Assembly: GCA_030267565.1 (NCBI GenBank)
Contig: BRXU01000010.1
Coordinates: 2,476,501-2,540,500 of the forward strand
Reading direction: 5' to 3'
Length of the DNA: 64,000 nt
From: Pleodorina starrii
Lineage: Eukaryota > Chlorophyta > Chlorophyceae > Chlamydomonadales > Volvocaceae
Shown: piece after piece, positions 13,626 through 24,298 of the stretch
Numbering within the stretch: position 1 is the first letter of the stretch
Layout: each line of letters begins with the position of its first letter
Program-made: the position numbers and the translations under genes
The notes under the pieces: generated by a model
Database searches by the model: none
What the model was told of the DNA's origin: nothing
What the model saw: the letters and a program-made list of their open reading frames with translations, nothing else

Positions 13626-13900
13626 TCCTTGGGGTCTTTGCATCTAGACTGTTTACATTGTGTACGTTTCACAGTGTACGCACCAGTTTGTCTGAACAAG
13701 GAAAAGTAAAAATCAAAAACCCCTAAAATGTCCTTGGGGTCTTTGCATCTAGACTGTTTACATTGTGTACGTTTCACAGTGTACGCACCAGTTTGTCTGA
13801 ACAAGGAAAAGTAAAAATCAAAAACCCCTAAAATGTCCTTGGGGTCTTTGCATCTAGACTGTTTACATTGTGTACGTTTCACAGTGTACGCTTGCTTGAC
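13620..13900. repeat. 105-bp tandem repeat, about 2.5 copies
   Basis: The landmark atgtccttggggtcttt occurs at 13623, 13728 and 13833, giving a 105-bp period. A longer array of a 106-bp version (one extra g) lies at 17620-18265. The third copy is cut by the 3' end of the neighbouring minus-strand gene, whose last codons and stop lie inside the repeat. Confidence 0.92.
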
Positions 13901-14676
13901 TCCACTATATTCAAATGTGGGTGCATCCGTTCTACAAGCCCCTTATTGTTGATAATCGTGTCTATTGTTTCTCTCAATGGCCGTTGCTCAAATTGAATAT
14001 TTTGATAGAAATTGTCGAACTTCTCAATGTCACTCAGAGTATATTCCCAATCAAAAGGATCATCCTGATGTTCACAAAGGATACTGCTGGCATTCCGAAT
14101 CACTTCACGCGCAAGGTAGTTTACTGGATAAGGTCGCCATTTGTCAGGCGATTTATCTAAACGCCATCCCTGATTACAGTCGGGACCGGACACATATACA
14201 TTCATGTTTTCAGGATGCTCAGGATTAAAATGAATCATTTGGACCATTGTTTGCAGAGATGAATAAAGATCAGTCGACTTTAATAAATCCTTCACAACCT
14301 CATGTACTAAAAACGATAAATCTTCTTTCCGGAACTGGTTTATAGTGATGTTTGTGGTGTTATTTGTGGTGTTATTTGTGGTGTTGTTGTTTGTGGTGTT
14401 GTTTGTGGTGTTGTTATTTGTGGTTGTACTACCCAAGCCTGCGCGTGCCAGTGATCGCTTTAGTTCATTTACCTCCTCTATCAAGTCCGTTAACTGGGAC
14501 CTGATACTGTCTCCCTCGGCGTCTCCCTCGGCCATACATGTCACCTTCGTACGTTGACACCTTTGCTTGTGATTCCATTTGGATTGTCGGGTCTTGTACA
14601 CCTTCCCACATTTGTCACATATGTGTTGGATGGCAGAACGGGGCATCCCTCCTATAGTCAAGACACTTATTTCCAT
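13879..14676 (-). CDS. C2H2-type zinc-finger protein with Asn/Thr linker
   Basis: The 265-residue product starts at an ATG. Near residues 19-42 there is a single zinc-finger-like segment (CDKCGKVY, then KWNHKQRC). A coiled-coil-prone stretch (LIEEVNELKRSL) and an unusual Asn/Thr linker (NNNTTNNTTNN) follow. The remaining ~160 residues form a globular domain with the segment HFNPEHPENMNVYV. The same layout is seen in the gene at 57200-58030, so the two are paralogs. Proteins of this design are, to my knowledge, common in giant viruses; their function is unknown and DNA binding is an inference. The last residues (KRTL) and the stop come from the 105-bp repeat, so the original C-terminus may have been replaced. 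Confidence 0.85.
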   Translation of the reverse strand: MEISVLTIGGMPRSAIQHICDKCGKVYKTRQSKWNHKQRCQRTKVTCMAEGDAEGDSIRSQLTDLIEEVNELKRSLARAGLGSTTTNNNTTNNTTNNNTTNNTTNNTTNITINQFRKEDLSFLVHEVVKDLLKSTDLYSSLQTMVQMIHFNPEHPENMNVYVSGPDCNQGWRLDKSPDKWRPYPVNYLAREVIRNASSILCEHQDDPFDWEYTLSDIEKFDNFYQNIQFEQRPLRETIDTIINNKGLVERMHPHLNIVESSKRTL

Positions 14677-14917
14677 ACATATTTCTTATCTCATCTTCCT
14701 TAGCCAGGGCCTGGTTCCTTCTCCGATCTGCTGCTGCTGCTGGGGGAGTGCCGACTAAGAAAACCTCGGACAGTGAAAAACAAGACAAAGGGGGTTAAAG
14801 ATGACATTTGAGGCGATTTGAGGCCTCTTATGACTTGATTCACGTCTGCGTTCGGCTGCTGTTCGGCTGCTGTTCGGCTGCTGTTCGGCTTGTGCCTCCT
14901 CCCTTTTATCCGTGTCA

Positions 14918-15050
14918 CCTCATTCCAATCATTTCCAATCATCTCCAATCATCTCCAATCATCTCCAATCATCTCCAATCATCTCCAATCATCTCCAATC
15001 ATCTCCAATCACTCCCCGATTATATCCAATCATCTCCAATCCACCACAAC
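14918..15050. repeat. 10-bp tandem array (atctccaatc)n
   Basis: About ten copies of atctccaatc, bordered by attccaatc and atatccaatc variants. The same array type occurs at 17470-17535, 18266-18340 and 19985-20130. Three of the copies are followed by the shared stretch caccactcccgtcaatgtca. Here it lies just 3' of the broken GIY-YIG gene. Confidence 0.88.
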
Positions 15051-15086
15051 AACCCACCTCACTGTTAACCACCACTCCCGTCAATG

Positions 15087-15519
15087 TCACAGCACATTTG
15101 CAAAACAACACCCCAATATTACCTTTCGGACTGATCGAAATCGGCCATCGGGCATTTTGATGTCGCATTGGGGTCTGAATGTCACCCCCATGTCACACCG
15201 TGATGTGAAAAACCTGATGATCAGATCGTCAAACTCACGTTTGGATAATATATGACAGTCAATGGAGCTCTCACTGTGACTCGTGTCTAGATACCTGGTG
15301 TACATGTCCTTGACCAACATGGTGTCTGATCTGACAATTATTGCGCGTGATCCCTTGGGATACTGAGACATCCGCTGTATGATGTTGGACGTGCGACCGA
15401 TCTTGTACGTTTCCTGTTTCAAAGTAATAAACTCTCGCTCCTGAACACTGATGCCCACTGATGCCCAGTTCTGCCAGAGACCGTGCTGTCCTCTACATCT
15501 GCATGATGCCACGCGCCAT
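15087..15519 (-). pseudogene. GIY-YIG-type protein, internally deleted copy
   Basis: This is a broken relative of the 18376-19593 gene. The 5' end reads ATG-GCG-CGT, then hits a stop. After a frame change it resumes with QEREFITLKQET and YKIGRTSN, as in the intact gene. Right after PKGSRAIIV it jumps to the C-terminal segment SDTMLVKDMYTRYLD, missing about 270 residues found in the intact gene. The 3' 240 bp and the flank (about 15050-15335) are almost identical to 18350-18620, which suggests recent copying or gene conversion. A product without the middle and with a damaged start is unlikely to act as a normal family member. Confidence 0.8.
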
Positions 15520-15778
15520 GGCAAAACCCCTGCATTCTGGCTCGGCGCAGAGTTTGGGCTGAAACAGGACGCACCACCTCTCACTCCCCCATCCAACCCA
15601 CTGTTAATGAGGATGCAGTCAAATACAACCCACATTGCAGGATCCGGCCACTGCCGCAACAACACCAAAGGCTCACCAAGGCCATGCTGATGCTTGTCTA
15701 GAGTACATGCGTTCGTACAGGCGGCTGCTGCACAGGGGTCTCGTGTTCAGCCGTGGACGTGCATGTGAACTATTCGCT

Positions 15779-16903
15779 CTAGTGGCTTTGTATTCTGGTT
15801 AGAAGCCTGGAATTGGGAAGCTCGTCATCCAGAACCCACCTCTTACACACCATCTCTTTGACCATCGCCACAATGTCGATGACATACAACATGCCATGTC
15901 TAGTCCTCTCCTTTGAAAAGGATTTGAAGCCACTGTGACTGTGCTCGGGGCTCCAGACAAGCTTGCTCACCTCCTGTCCAAATTTGATCACGCTCTTGTC
16001 ATACTTTTCACACGCGTTGATCCCGTCCATCCAAGACAGGAAGGCTGCAAAGCAGTCCTGAGGACTGATCCTAAATCGTCTTGTTACCTTGTCTTTGCAA
16101 CCTGCAGGTGTTTGACTGTATTGGCCGAGAACTAGATCCTTTATGAACTTGTGCTCGTACGTCAAAACCTCCTGATCTGGCAACCTTGTGTCCAAACTGG
16201 GAAACTCCAATACAACCTGTTTACGGCCATCGATGGTTTTCACAGCCTCCTTGACTCTGTGTTTCTTCAGTATACGCAGCATTCTGTCGTACGTTAGCTC
16301 CGTCCCACGCCGCATATGAGGCTTGATTGTCGCTGATATGTCAGTGAAAAGCTGACTGCTGCTAACAGTCGCATTGTCCAACTCGGCTAGGTGCTCGTCT
16401 ACATACTGCATCACGAGAAGTGTTGTATCTTGCTGCTGGTGTTCCTTGTCTGACCCTTGGATAGTCTCTAGGGCTCCCTTTTTTGCTGCCCCCTCCTCTT
16501 CCTCCTCAATTTGTGTGCCAATTTCATCCCCAACAGCTGCCACATCAGCGTCTGCTGCTGCTGTGTCATCATTGAAGCACCTCATGCATGCACGGGCTGC
16601 CATTACCACCAGTTCAATTATTATATCTAGCGACCCCTCAAAATATTCAACACCGATGTCCCGCCGGGGCTTCAATTTGTCACATTTACGACACGCCGCC
16701 AGTAGCATTGACTCTGCGATGCCTGCTTTTGCCCTTGGAACAGTCATGGTCATTATGGCCAGTGAGCCCTTGGGATACTGGGCCATCCGTTGGTTGATGT
16801 TGGATGTGTAGCCAACTTTGTACACTTTTTGATGCTGTCTTATAAATTCCCTTTCATGCACAACATACAAATAGGAGCTGTTCTGTAGTGCATTGCGTGC
16901 CAT
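15779..16903 (-). CDS. GIY-YIG (T5orf172/MUG113-like) N-terminal domain protein
   Basis: The 374-residue protein begins MARNALQNSSYLYVV. The first ~90 residues carry the GIY-YIG-type signature in its T5orf172-like form: YLYVV, VYKVGYTSN, RMAQYPKG and EYFEG. An acidic low-complexity linker follows (about 118-140). A middle segment (QLFTDISATIKPHMRRG, then VKTIDGRKQVVLEFP) is shared with the gene at 18376-19593. The C-terminal ~130 residues differ from that paralog and include FIKDLVLGQY and CFAAFLSWMDG; they resemble the C-terminal regulatory part of D5/P4-type helicases (weak, by eye). Nuclease activity is possible from the family but is not shown. The gene lies between repeat cassettes. Confidence 0.8.
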   Translation of the reverse strand: MARNALQNSSYLYVVHEREFIRQHQKVYKVGYTSNINQRMAQYPKGSLAIMTMTVPRAKAGIAESMLLAACRKCDKLKPRRDIGVEYFEGSLDIIIELVVMAARACMRCFNDDTAAADADVAAVGDEIGTQIEEEEEGAAKKGALETIQGSDKEHQQQDTTLLVMQYVDEHLAELDNATVSSSQLFTDISATIKPHMRRGTELTYDRMLRILKKHRVKEAVKTIDGRKQVVLEFPSLDTRLPDQEVLTYEHKFIKDLVLGQYSQTPAGCKDKVTRRFRISPQDCFAAFLSWMDGINACEKYDKSVIKFGQEVSKLVWSPEHSHSGFKSFSKERTRHGMLYVIDIVAMVKEMVCKRWVLDDELPNSRLLTRIQSH

Positions 16904-17038
16904 GATATGTAACGCTAAGTATGCACAAATATAGGAGGTTGGCTGACTGTTCTTAAGTCATATCTCCCAACTGACCCTTGTTTTCTGAGGCTGAGGGCCA
17001 ACACGAGGTCACGCGGCCCAGAATAAAGCAGGGGTCGA

Positions 17039-17235
17039 CTGGGTGACAAAATCCCTGTGGGTGACAAAATCCCTGTGGGTGACAAAATCCCTGTGGGTGA
17101 CAAAATCCCTGTGGGTGACAAAATCCCTGTGGGTGACAAAACCACTGGGTGACGAAACCACTGGGTGACGAAACCACTGGGTGACGAAACCCCGGGTGAC
17201 AAAAGTCTGGGTGACAAAAGTCCAGGTGACAAAAC
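17039..17235. repeat. 18-bp and 15-bp tandem array (gggtgacaaaatccctgt)n
   Basis: Five copies of an 18-bp unit are followed by shorter gggtgacgaaaccact copies and single variants. It shares the gggtgac core with the arrays at 13211 and 19845. It lies 5' of the GIY-YIG gene ending at 16903. Confidence 0.88.
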
Positions 17236-17381
17236 ACTCGGGATCGACTCCCCCCACTTTCGGGCTGTAGTTACATCCTCATAGTTATATTTAGGTTGGC
17301 CTGCATTGCACTGAAATTTAGGTTGGACTTGTTGCACTGAAACATGTATCACATCACAACAGCTTTGAGATACATGTCGCC

Positions 17382-17620
17382 ACGCTGGTGCTTGCCCTTC
17401 CAGGCCCCTACATAGATGGGCTGGGAATCTTGGAGCTTGATGCCTCGGATGATTCTGTGCCCTTTTATGCATGTTACCTCATTCCAATCATTTCCAATCA
17501 TCTCCAATCATCTCCAATCATCTCCAATCCACCACAACAACCCACCTCGCTGTTAACCACCACTCCCGTCAATGTCACAGCACATTTACAAAACAACACC
17601 CCAATATTACCTTTCGGATG
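17382..17620. repeat. Composite dispersed repeat, copy 2
   Basis: This joins the ~100-bp module seen at 13525 (to about 17478), a short atctccaatc array (to about 17530), and the sequence ccaccacaacaacccacctc through caatattacctttcgga. The last part also occurs near 15045-15130 and 18330-18420. The order and joins show that whole cassettes, not just units, have moved. Confidence 0.82.
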
Positions 17621-18265
17621 AACAAGGAAAAGTAAAAATCAAAAACCCCTAAAATGTCCTTGGGGGTCTTTGCATCTAGACTGTTTACATAGTGTACGTT
17701 TTACAGTGTACACACCAGTTTGTATGAACAAGGAAAAGTAAAAATCAAAAACCCCTAAAATGTCCTTGGGGGTCTTTGCATCTAGACTGTTTACATAGTG
17801 TACGTTTTACAGTGTACACACCAGTTTGTATGAACAAGGAAAAGTAAAAATCAAAAACCCCTAAAATGTCCTTGGGGGTCTTTGCATCTAGACTGTTTAC
17901 ATAGTGTACGTTTTACAGTGTACACACCAGTTTGTATGAACAAGGAAAAGTAAAAATCAAAAACCCCTAAAATGTCCTTGGGGGTCTTTGCATCTAGACT
18001 GTTTACATAGTGTACGTTTTACAGTGTACACACCAGTTTGTATGAACAAGGAAAAGTAAAAATCAAAAACCCCTAAAATGTCCTTGGGGGTCTTTGCATC
18101 TAGACTGTTTACATAGTGTACGTTTTACAGTGTACACACCAGTTTGTATGAACAAGGAAAAGTAAAAATCAAAAACCCCTAAAATGTCCTTGGGGGTCTT
18201 TGCATCTAGACTGTTTACATAGTGTACGTTTTACAGTGTACACACCAGTTTGTATGAACAAGGAA
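17620..18265. repeat. 106-bp tandem array, six copies
   Basis: The landmark atgtccttgggggtc recurs about every 106 bp from 17653 to 18183. Copies are almost identical, pointing to recent amplification. The unit matches the 105-bp repeat at 13620-13900 apart from one extra g and a few changes. It holds no protein-like frame. Confidence 0.93.
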
Positions 18266-18400
18266 AATCATCTCCAATCATCTCCAATCATCTCCAATCA
18301 TTCCCCGATCATATCCAATCATTTCCAATCCACCACAACAACCCACCTCGCTCTTAACCACCACTCCCGTCAATGTCACAGCACATTTGCAAAACAACAC
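18266..18400. repeat. Short atctccaatc array plus shared 3' flank
   Basis: Three to four atctccaatc units are followed by atcattccccgatcatatcc and the caccactcccgtcaatgtca block, as at 14918-15120. The block runs into the 3' end of the 18376-19593 gene, so the gene end and the repeat were copied together. Confidence 0.82.
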
Positions 18401-19593
18401 CCCAATATTACCTTTCGGACTGATCGAAATCGGCCATCGGGCATTTTGATGTCGCATTGGGGTCTGAATGTCACCCCCATGTCAGACCGTGATGTGAAAA
18501 ACCTGATGATCAGATCGTCAAACTCACGTTTGGATAATATATGACAGTCAATGGAACTCTCACTGTGACTCGTGTCTAGATACCTGGTGTACATGTCCTT
18601 GACCAACATGGCGTCTGAACGGCTTCCAGTAATTAGAATGTGATTGCTAACCCATTTTTCTAAAGTATCCTTTGGGTCTGCATCCTTTTCTAAATTATCC
18701 TTTAGGTCTGCATCCTTTTCTAAAGTATCATTTGGGTCTGCTTCCTTCCCATCCAACAATTTGGGGAACTCCAATACAACCTGTTGACGGCCATCAACTG
18801 TTTTCACAGCCTCTTTGACTCCACGCTTCTTCAGTACACTCAGCACCTTGTCGTACTTTAATACTGCCCCCCGCCGCATATGGGGCTTGAGTACTGTTGA
18901 CATGTCTGTGAAAAGCTCACTGCTGCCAACAGTCGCACAGTTCAATTCCTCAAGGCGTTCGTCAATATATTGTATGATGAGTACTGTTGTATCCTGCGAC
19001 TGCTGGTTCTCTGTCAGCACCCCAGTCTCTTTTGCTGCAGCCTCTTGCGCCTCTTCCACAACTTCTTCATCCTCAGGTGAATCATCCTCCTTCTCAATAT
19101 CAGTACCCGCCTCAGCGTCCAAAGCTGCATCCCCAGCATCCCCCTCAGCGGCCTCCTCAGTAGCAACCCCCTGAACATCTCCCTTACCTTCCTCCTTCAC
19201 CTCCTCCCAGTCCCCCTCATCATCTTCAGCAGCATCCTCGCCCGATGATGCTTCTTCATTAAAAAAATATCTCATGCATCCACTCGCAGCCAGGTCCACC
19301 AGCTCACTGATGACAGTTATTGGCCCTTCAAAGTATTCCGTCCCAATGTCGCGACGTGGCTTAACTTGAGGGTTTTTGCGACACGCTGAAAGCAGCATCG
19401 CCTCGACAAGCTTTGCTTTTGACCTCGGCACTCCTCTGACAATTATTGCGCGTGATCCCTTGGGACACTGAGCCATCCACTGTATGACGTTGGACGTGCG
19501 GCCAATCTTGTACGTTTCCTGTTTCAAAGTAATAAACTCTCGCTCCTGAACAACATACACGTAGGAACAGTTTTGCAGCGCGCTCCGGGCCAT
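18376..19593 (-). CDS. GIY-YIG-type protein with D5-like C-terminal domain
   Basis: The 405-residue protein begins MARSALQNCSYVYVV. The N-terminal ~90 residues show the T5orf172-type GIY-YIG pattern (YVYVV, YKIGRTSN, EYFEG). A long Glu/Asp/Ala-rich linker follows (about 120-190), then the segment QYIDERLEEL to VVLEFPKL shared with the 15779-16903 paralog. A short repeat of KDADLKDNLE type (11-12 residues, three copies) comes next. The final ~85 residues (MLVKDMYTRYLD, FDDLIIRFFTSR, KVILGCCF) align by eye with the last ~85 residues of the D5 helicase at 21186-24242. Whether the protein is a nuclease is not shown. A broken near-copy lies at 15087-15519. Confidence 0.83.
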   Translation of the reverse strand: MARSALQNCSYVYVVQEREFITLKQETYKIGRTSNVIQWMAQCPKGSRAIIVRGVPRSKAKLVEAMLLSACRKNPQVKPRRDIGTEYFEGPITVISELVDLAASGCMRYFFNEEASSGEDAAEDDEGDWEEVKEEGKGDVQGVATEEAAEGDAGDAALDAEAGTDIEKEDDSPEDEEVVEEAQEAAAKETGVLTENQQSQDTTVLIIQYIDERLEELNCATVGSSELFTDMSTVLKPHMRRGAVLKYDKVLSVLKKRGVKEAVKTVDGRQQVVLEFPKLLDGKEADPNDTLEKDADLKDNLEKDADPKDTLEKWVSNHILITGSRSDAMLVKDMYTRYLDTSHSESSIDCHILSKREFDDLIIRFFTSRSDMGVTFRPQCDIKMPDGRFRSVRKVILGCCFANVL

Positions 19594-19739
19594 GGTACAG
19601 GCTTTTTGGGTTCAGTCGTTTGCTTAAGTATGGTTCGTTGCACTTGTCCACTTGCCCCCTGTATCAAGTATCAAGACAGTGATTTCTGCCAGTAAGCAAA
19701 ATGTGCTTCAAGGATTCTTGTAGTATATACGAGAAAAAA

Positions 19740-20130
19740 AGTTGGAAGCGGTGACGGAACGATCTTCGTCACCCAGGCTATGACTTTGTCACCCCGCATC
19801 GGCCAAGGACCTCCATAGACTAACAGTGCAGCAAAAGTCTGGGTGACGAAACCCCGGGTGACGAAACCCCGGGTGACGAAACCTGGGTGACGAAACCTGG
19901 GTGACGAAAGTCTGGGTGACGAAAGTCTGGGTGACAAAACTCCAGGTGACAAAAGTATTGGTGATTCTGTGCCCTTTTATGCATGTTACCGCATTCCAAT
20001 CACCTCCAATCATTTTCCAATCATCTCCAATCATCTCCAATCATCTCCAATCGTCTCCAATCATTCCACCAATCATTCCACCAATCATTACACCAATCAT
20101 TCCACCAATCATTCCACCAATCATTGCTTT
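19740..20130. repeat. Composite dispersed repeat, copy 3
   Basis: The parts in order are: the ~95-bp repeat as at 12869 (19740-19836), a gggtgacgaaa-type array (19845-19960), the right end of the 100-bp module (gtgattctgtgcccttttat), an atctccaatc array, and then six copies of a new related unit (attccaccaatc). This is the third occurrence of the same cassette order within 8 kb. Confidence 0.85.
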
Positions 20131-20224
20131 CCTCCATAAGCAGTGGCTGCCGCCACCTGGACTACAATGTTCTAGGCCCCCTTCAATAGGCGGTGCACAC
20201 AATTCTTACAGCCTGAACATGTGT

Positions 20225-21190
20225 ATCCCTCAACCTAGGACACTAGGACATTAGGACACTGTCACCAGGGGGCCTCTCCAAACATTTTTCGCAAAAATTT
20301 TTCTTGTTCTGTTTAGCCTACCTCTACACCCTGTCCTATGTGTCCTACACGTCCTAAACCCACACATCATCGGGACACCATTCAATAACACTCACAAACT
20401 CATTGTCCTAATACTGTCCTAAATCCGTCCTAAACTCATTGAGGGTGGGTCACATAACAGTTTGTCTTGACCACGTGATGCGTACCACTTGACCGCGGCC
20501 CCCTTTCGATAACCGCCGAGGGAAGAATCTTACCCTTGGTCAGCCCAGTGCCGGTCAACTCAGATAGAGCCCCTGGCCACACCCCACTGCTGTACCTACT
20601 TTTGAAGACCAGGGGCTCAGTGTTATACACTAGGACACCAGGACACTAGGACACCAGGACACTAGGACACCAGGACACCAGGACACTAGGACACTAGGAC
20701 ATTAGGACGCTGTCACCAGGGGGCCTCACCAATTTTTTTTTCACAATTTCGGTTTTTGGTTGTGTTTTACCCCCCCTACCCCCCTGTCCTAAGTGTCCTA
20801 CACGTCCTAAACACACACTTCACCGGAATACCGCCCAACAGCACTCGCAAACTCATTGTCCTAACACTGTCCTAACACTGTCCTAACTCATTGAGGGAGG
20901 GCTATGTCACACTTTGTCTTGACCACGTGATGCATCATCCCTCTTTTCACGCTTTGTGGCGTCTGGGGGGTAAAACACATCAGCACCACTTGCCAGGCGT
21001 TAGGACGCTAGGACATTAGGACAGCCCATGAAATGGGCTTCACCAAATTTTTTTTCACAATTTCGGTTTTTGGTTGTGTTTTACCCCCCCTTACCCCCTG
21101 TCCTAAGTGTCCTACACGTCCTAAACACACACTTCACCGGAAAATCACCCAATAACTCCAACATCCCCATTGTCCTAACCCTGTCCTAAA
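20225..21190. repeat. Degenerate triplicated region with tcctaa and aggacac arrays
   Basis: Three diverged copies carry aggacac(t/c) short tandem repeats (best at 20630-20705), then ttcacaatttcggtttttgg, tgtcctacacgtcctaaac and attgtcctaa landmarks. The attgtcctaa landmark is at about 20403, 20856 and 21170. The last copy runs into the 3' end of the D5 gene. The first copy (about 20468-20500) contains gtgatgcgtaccacttgacc, also found inside the D5-C-like gene at 24490-25074, so a gene fragment is embedded in the repeat. No intact gene is present. Confidence 0.8.
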
Positions 21191-24100
21191 TCTGTCCTAA
21201 ACTCATCCCGCCAATAATGTGATCTGCACACTTCACCCCAACAACAACCCACCTTGCAGATCGAGACCTCTTGTTCTCGTCAATCCAGCAGTGCTTGCTC
21301 TTCACTACAACTCCTTTTTCTCGCTTTGAAGCAAAGTACCTCTTCACCAATTCAGTAAACTCCTCACTGCATACCGCCTTCTTGCCATCTATTGCCATGG
21401 CGTCCATGTACCGGTTGCAAAGCTCTTTAATGATCAGCACGTCCTTCTTGTTGCCTGTCAGTTCTACGTTATCACCAAACCATTCTGCTAATGTGTTGCT
21501 GGAATCCGCAATGTCAGCACGCCACTCCCTCATTGAGTCAGGGACCCTGTCCAGCCCATTCTCATCGTAGTGCTCCAGCAGTATGTCCGCAAATGCTGAC
21601 AGCCACCCTTCGAACCGCGCGTCCACTTCCTTGTCCATGGGGTACGTAAACTCCTCCTCCAACTCTGCGTGCCGGCCGTGCTCATCCACCGGAACAAACT
21701 TGGACCGCATGGGGGCCACAACCATGCGCTCAAGAAATGCATCGTCTGCAGCATCAAACTTCGGCGCGTCACCCTCATTGAATATCAGCAGGAAGCCGGC
21801 CTGCCAGATAAACTTGAACCACTCCCCACTGCCGCACTTGCGGCCCTCTACCGTCTCACCTGCCCCGCCCGTGTACTGCTTCAGCATCGCAACATCCAGC
21901 GTCATGCTCTTCTTTAGCTCCTCGGCCAGCAACAGCCTCTTGCCCTTGAAAGGCTCCAGCCCAGCGTCGTGCGAGTCCCTGTCCCTATCAAACGCACCCT
22001 TGCACACAAACTTGGTGCTCGCCTTGGCATAGCCGCCCAAAAAACGGCGAAACAGCCGTGACACCGTGCTCTTGCCGTTGTTCCCAGCACGTCGGTCCGT
22101 CAAAATCAAAAACTTCTTGATCTTGCGCCGTCCTGACAGCAGGCTGGCCATGTAACACAACACAATGCGGCGCTCACACTCTATCGGAAAAATCTGCGCC
22201 AGGAAGCGCTCCACTTCGGGCCGCACCAAGCGCGCCTGCTCCATATCGTACACCCAGTCCGCATGTGTCTGCACCATGTCCTCCGGCGTTATGGCCCGAA
22301 ACGTACGACTGTGCATGTCAAACAGCCCATTCTGAACCGCAAAAACATCGGTGTTCTCATCTAGCTGGGCTTGAAAGCCCTCATGTAACACCTTGCGGGC
22401 CAACATGAGCCGCATCTCACCACCCCCGCGCCGTGAATTCACGTACCGCCTGTCGTCGGCAGTCAGAGTGCTCACATTTGCAAATGCGCTCACCAGCGCC
22501 TCCTCTACAAACGCATTGTGCACCTGGCGCCACGTATTGGTCACCGGGTCGCAGTAAAACAGCCCATTGCAGTTGGCGCTCTTGGCATCAGGACTGAAGC
22601 GCCAGCGCTGTCTGATTCTGGGCTGCGACGCCAGCAGCGACGTGATCAGCTCATCATCATCGTGGCGTTCTTCTGCTGGCGGTCCATTGTTATTGATAAC
22701 AACCTGCAGGTTGTTCACCAACAGCACATTCCCGAGGCCCAGCATCTCCTGCAGCGCATTCCGGAGAGACCCCGAGTACGCGTCAATTAGCATGTTGATC
22801 TTCTTGGTGGCCGAAATCGTACTGCACTTGTTCATGTCCAACAGGGCGACTTTTGCGGATCGTGCGCTGGGGTTGTGAAAGTTGAGAATGTCAATCTGCG
22901 CCCGAGGTGCAGCTTGCGAGGTGAATTTGATGTTTTCATCGCTGGGGCGGGTCGTCACCCACTGCATGCCGGGCTGCAGGTTGCGGTCGATGCCCGCCAA
23001 ATCGCAGTTCACTACAGGAATCCCCATGTGCACCGACTGGTGCAGGTACCCAGCAGGTTCCCCATCTCGAGTGAGCTTTAGAGTGTCAAGGTGCAAAGTG
23101 ACGCACGTGTATGTATGTTGCTCCACCCTCAGGTCCAGGCACAGTACTCGGCCACCGGCCTTATCATCAGGCAATATGTAGATCTTCTCCACGCTCACCC
23201 TCTCTGGCTCCAGCCCCAGCGCTTCCAGTATTGCAGATGTGGCGCGTTGGGCATCAGCCTCAGGTACTACAATTGCAGATTCAACAGGGTGCTGCTGGGG
23301 CGGGGCCCCCCGTTGCGTGACCTGCAGTTTGGCCCAGGCGGCAGGTGCATCCTCTTTGGCCATTGCGCCAAGCGTCCCAAATCTATTCCCAGACGCGGCT
23401 GGCACCAGATGCTTTATGTACGTGTCTACACGCCCAGCGTCATACTTGGCCGGGTAACGTCTCGAAAATGCGTGAATGACTTCATCTCTGTCGCATATCG
23501 AGTGACCCGATTCATGACACACGTTGTTGATGGCAAACACCACAGACCGCCATGTGCTGTAGTCATGTGCGCGTTCGGGGGAGAGCAGCTCCAACACTAC
23601 CGTGCGGAGTGTGGCGAGCGATATGCTGCTGCTGTTTCCTTGTTTGCCAGCCGGCTTGTCGGAATCCAATGCCGGCGAATAAGATGATGAAGGTCGCATC
23701 GACAGGTAAAACTTTACAAAACTGTCGGGCATTGGCAGTATGTCTGTCTCCCATGGCGCGCGCAGCCAGGTCTTGCCTGGTGATGGCGGCACTGTTATTA
23801 TCCCTGGGCATTTGGTTGGATCCCGGTGGCGCGTTTTCAAGTCGATGGGTAGCGCGCCAAAACATCTTGCACTGTCGTACATGTTGGCTTCATCACACGC
23901 CGGCGTCCTTCGAAAGTAATAGTGGCGCCCCTTGCGCGTCGCAGTTGTCACCGTGTTTTCAAATCCAATCCCTTGGTCCTCAAGTAGCATCGCACTCTCT
24001 ACACTGTCGATGTCCACAACAATTATGCCGTCTGTCAGGCGGATTACACAACCATCCACACTCCCTTTTCCCTCCAGTACAGCGGGCACACCACTTTGGC

Positions 24101-24242
24101 GCCACTCGGCCCACGTATACTGCCCATCTTTGTGCTTGCATGTAGGCACCTTGCCCCATTCCCTGGCGGGCATCAATACACAACTGGGAAACTCCTTGCT
24201 GAGGAATCCTTCCAGAAGCGCCAGGGACTGCTGTCTCTCCAT
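21186..24242 (-). CDS. D5-like primase-helicase
   Basis: This is the replicative SF3-type helicase with an attached primase, expected to unwind and prime the viral DNA. The ~1018-residue protein starts at MERQQSLALL; the frame is open upstream but only from a GTG. Residues ~15-190 look like a bifunctional primase/polymerase (prim-pol) domain: IIVVDIDSV near 70 and GRHYYFRR near 103. The helicase part has a Walker A-like NNGKST near 719, acidic LLLAEEL near 765 and an FNEGDAP/FDAADDAFLERM region near 820. The last ~85 residues are shared with the GIY-YIG-type protein at 18376-19593. Length is normal for the family and no break is seen. The next minus-strand genes upstream are the D5-C fragment and DNA polymerase. 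Confidence 0.95.
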   Translation of the reverse strand: MERQQSLALLEGFLSKEFPSCVLMPAREWGKVPTCKHKDGQYTWAEWRQSGVPAVLEGKGSVDGCVIRLTDGIIVVDIDSVESAMLLEDQGIGFENTVTTATRKGRHYYFRRTPACDEANMYDSARCFGALPIDLKTRHRDPTKCPGIITVPPSPGKTWLRAPWETDILPMPDSFVKFYLSMRPSSSYSPALDSDKPAGKQGNSSSISLATLRTVVLELLSPERAHDYSTWRSVVFAINNVCHESGHSICDRDEVIHAFSRRYPAKYDAGRVDTYIKHLVPAASGNRFGTLGAMAKEDAPAAWAKLQVTQRGAPPQQHPVESAIVVPEADAQRATSAILEALGLEPERVSVEKIYILPDDKAGGRVLCLDLRVEQHTYTCVTLHLDTLKLTRDGEPAGYLHQSVHMGIPVVNCDLAGIDRNLQPGMQWVTTRPSDENIKFTSQAAPRAQIDILNFHNPSARSAKVALLDMNKCSTISATKKINMLIDAYSGSLRNALQEMLGLGNVLLVNNLQVVINNNGPPAEERHDDDELITSLLASQPRIRQRWRFSPDAKSANCNGLFYCDPVTNTWRQVHNAFVEEALVSAFANVSTLTADDRRYVNSRRGGGEMRLMLARKVLHEGFQAQLDENTDVFAVQNGLFDMHSRTFRAITPEDMVQTHADWVYDMEQARLVRPEVERFLAQIFPIECERRIVLCYMASLLSGRRKIKKFLILTDRRAGNNGKSTVSRLFRRFLGGYAKASTKFVCKGAFDRDRDSHDAGLEPFKGKRLLLAEELKKSMTLDVAMLKQYTGGAGETVEGRKCGSGEWFKFIWQAGFLLIFNEGDAPKFDAADDAFLERMVVAPMRSKFVPVDEHGRHAELEEEFTYPMDKEVDARFEGWLSAFADILLEHYDENGLDRVPDSMREWRADIADSSNTLAEWFGDNVELTGNKKDVLIIKELCNRYMDAMAIDGKKAVCSEEFTELVKRYFASKREKGVVVKSKHCWIDENKRSRSARWVVVGVKCADHIIGGMSLGQI

Positions 24243-24298
24243 CTTGAGTAAGTGTTCACAAAACGGCACCTCCTCCGGCTCACAGCCTGGATTGACCG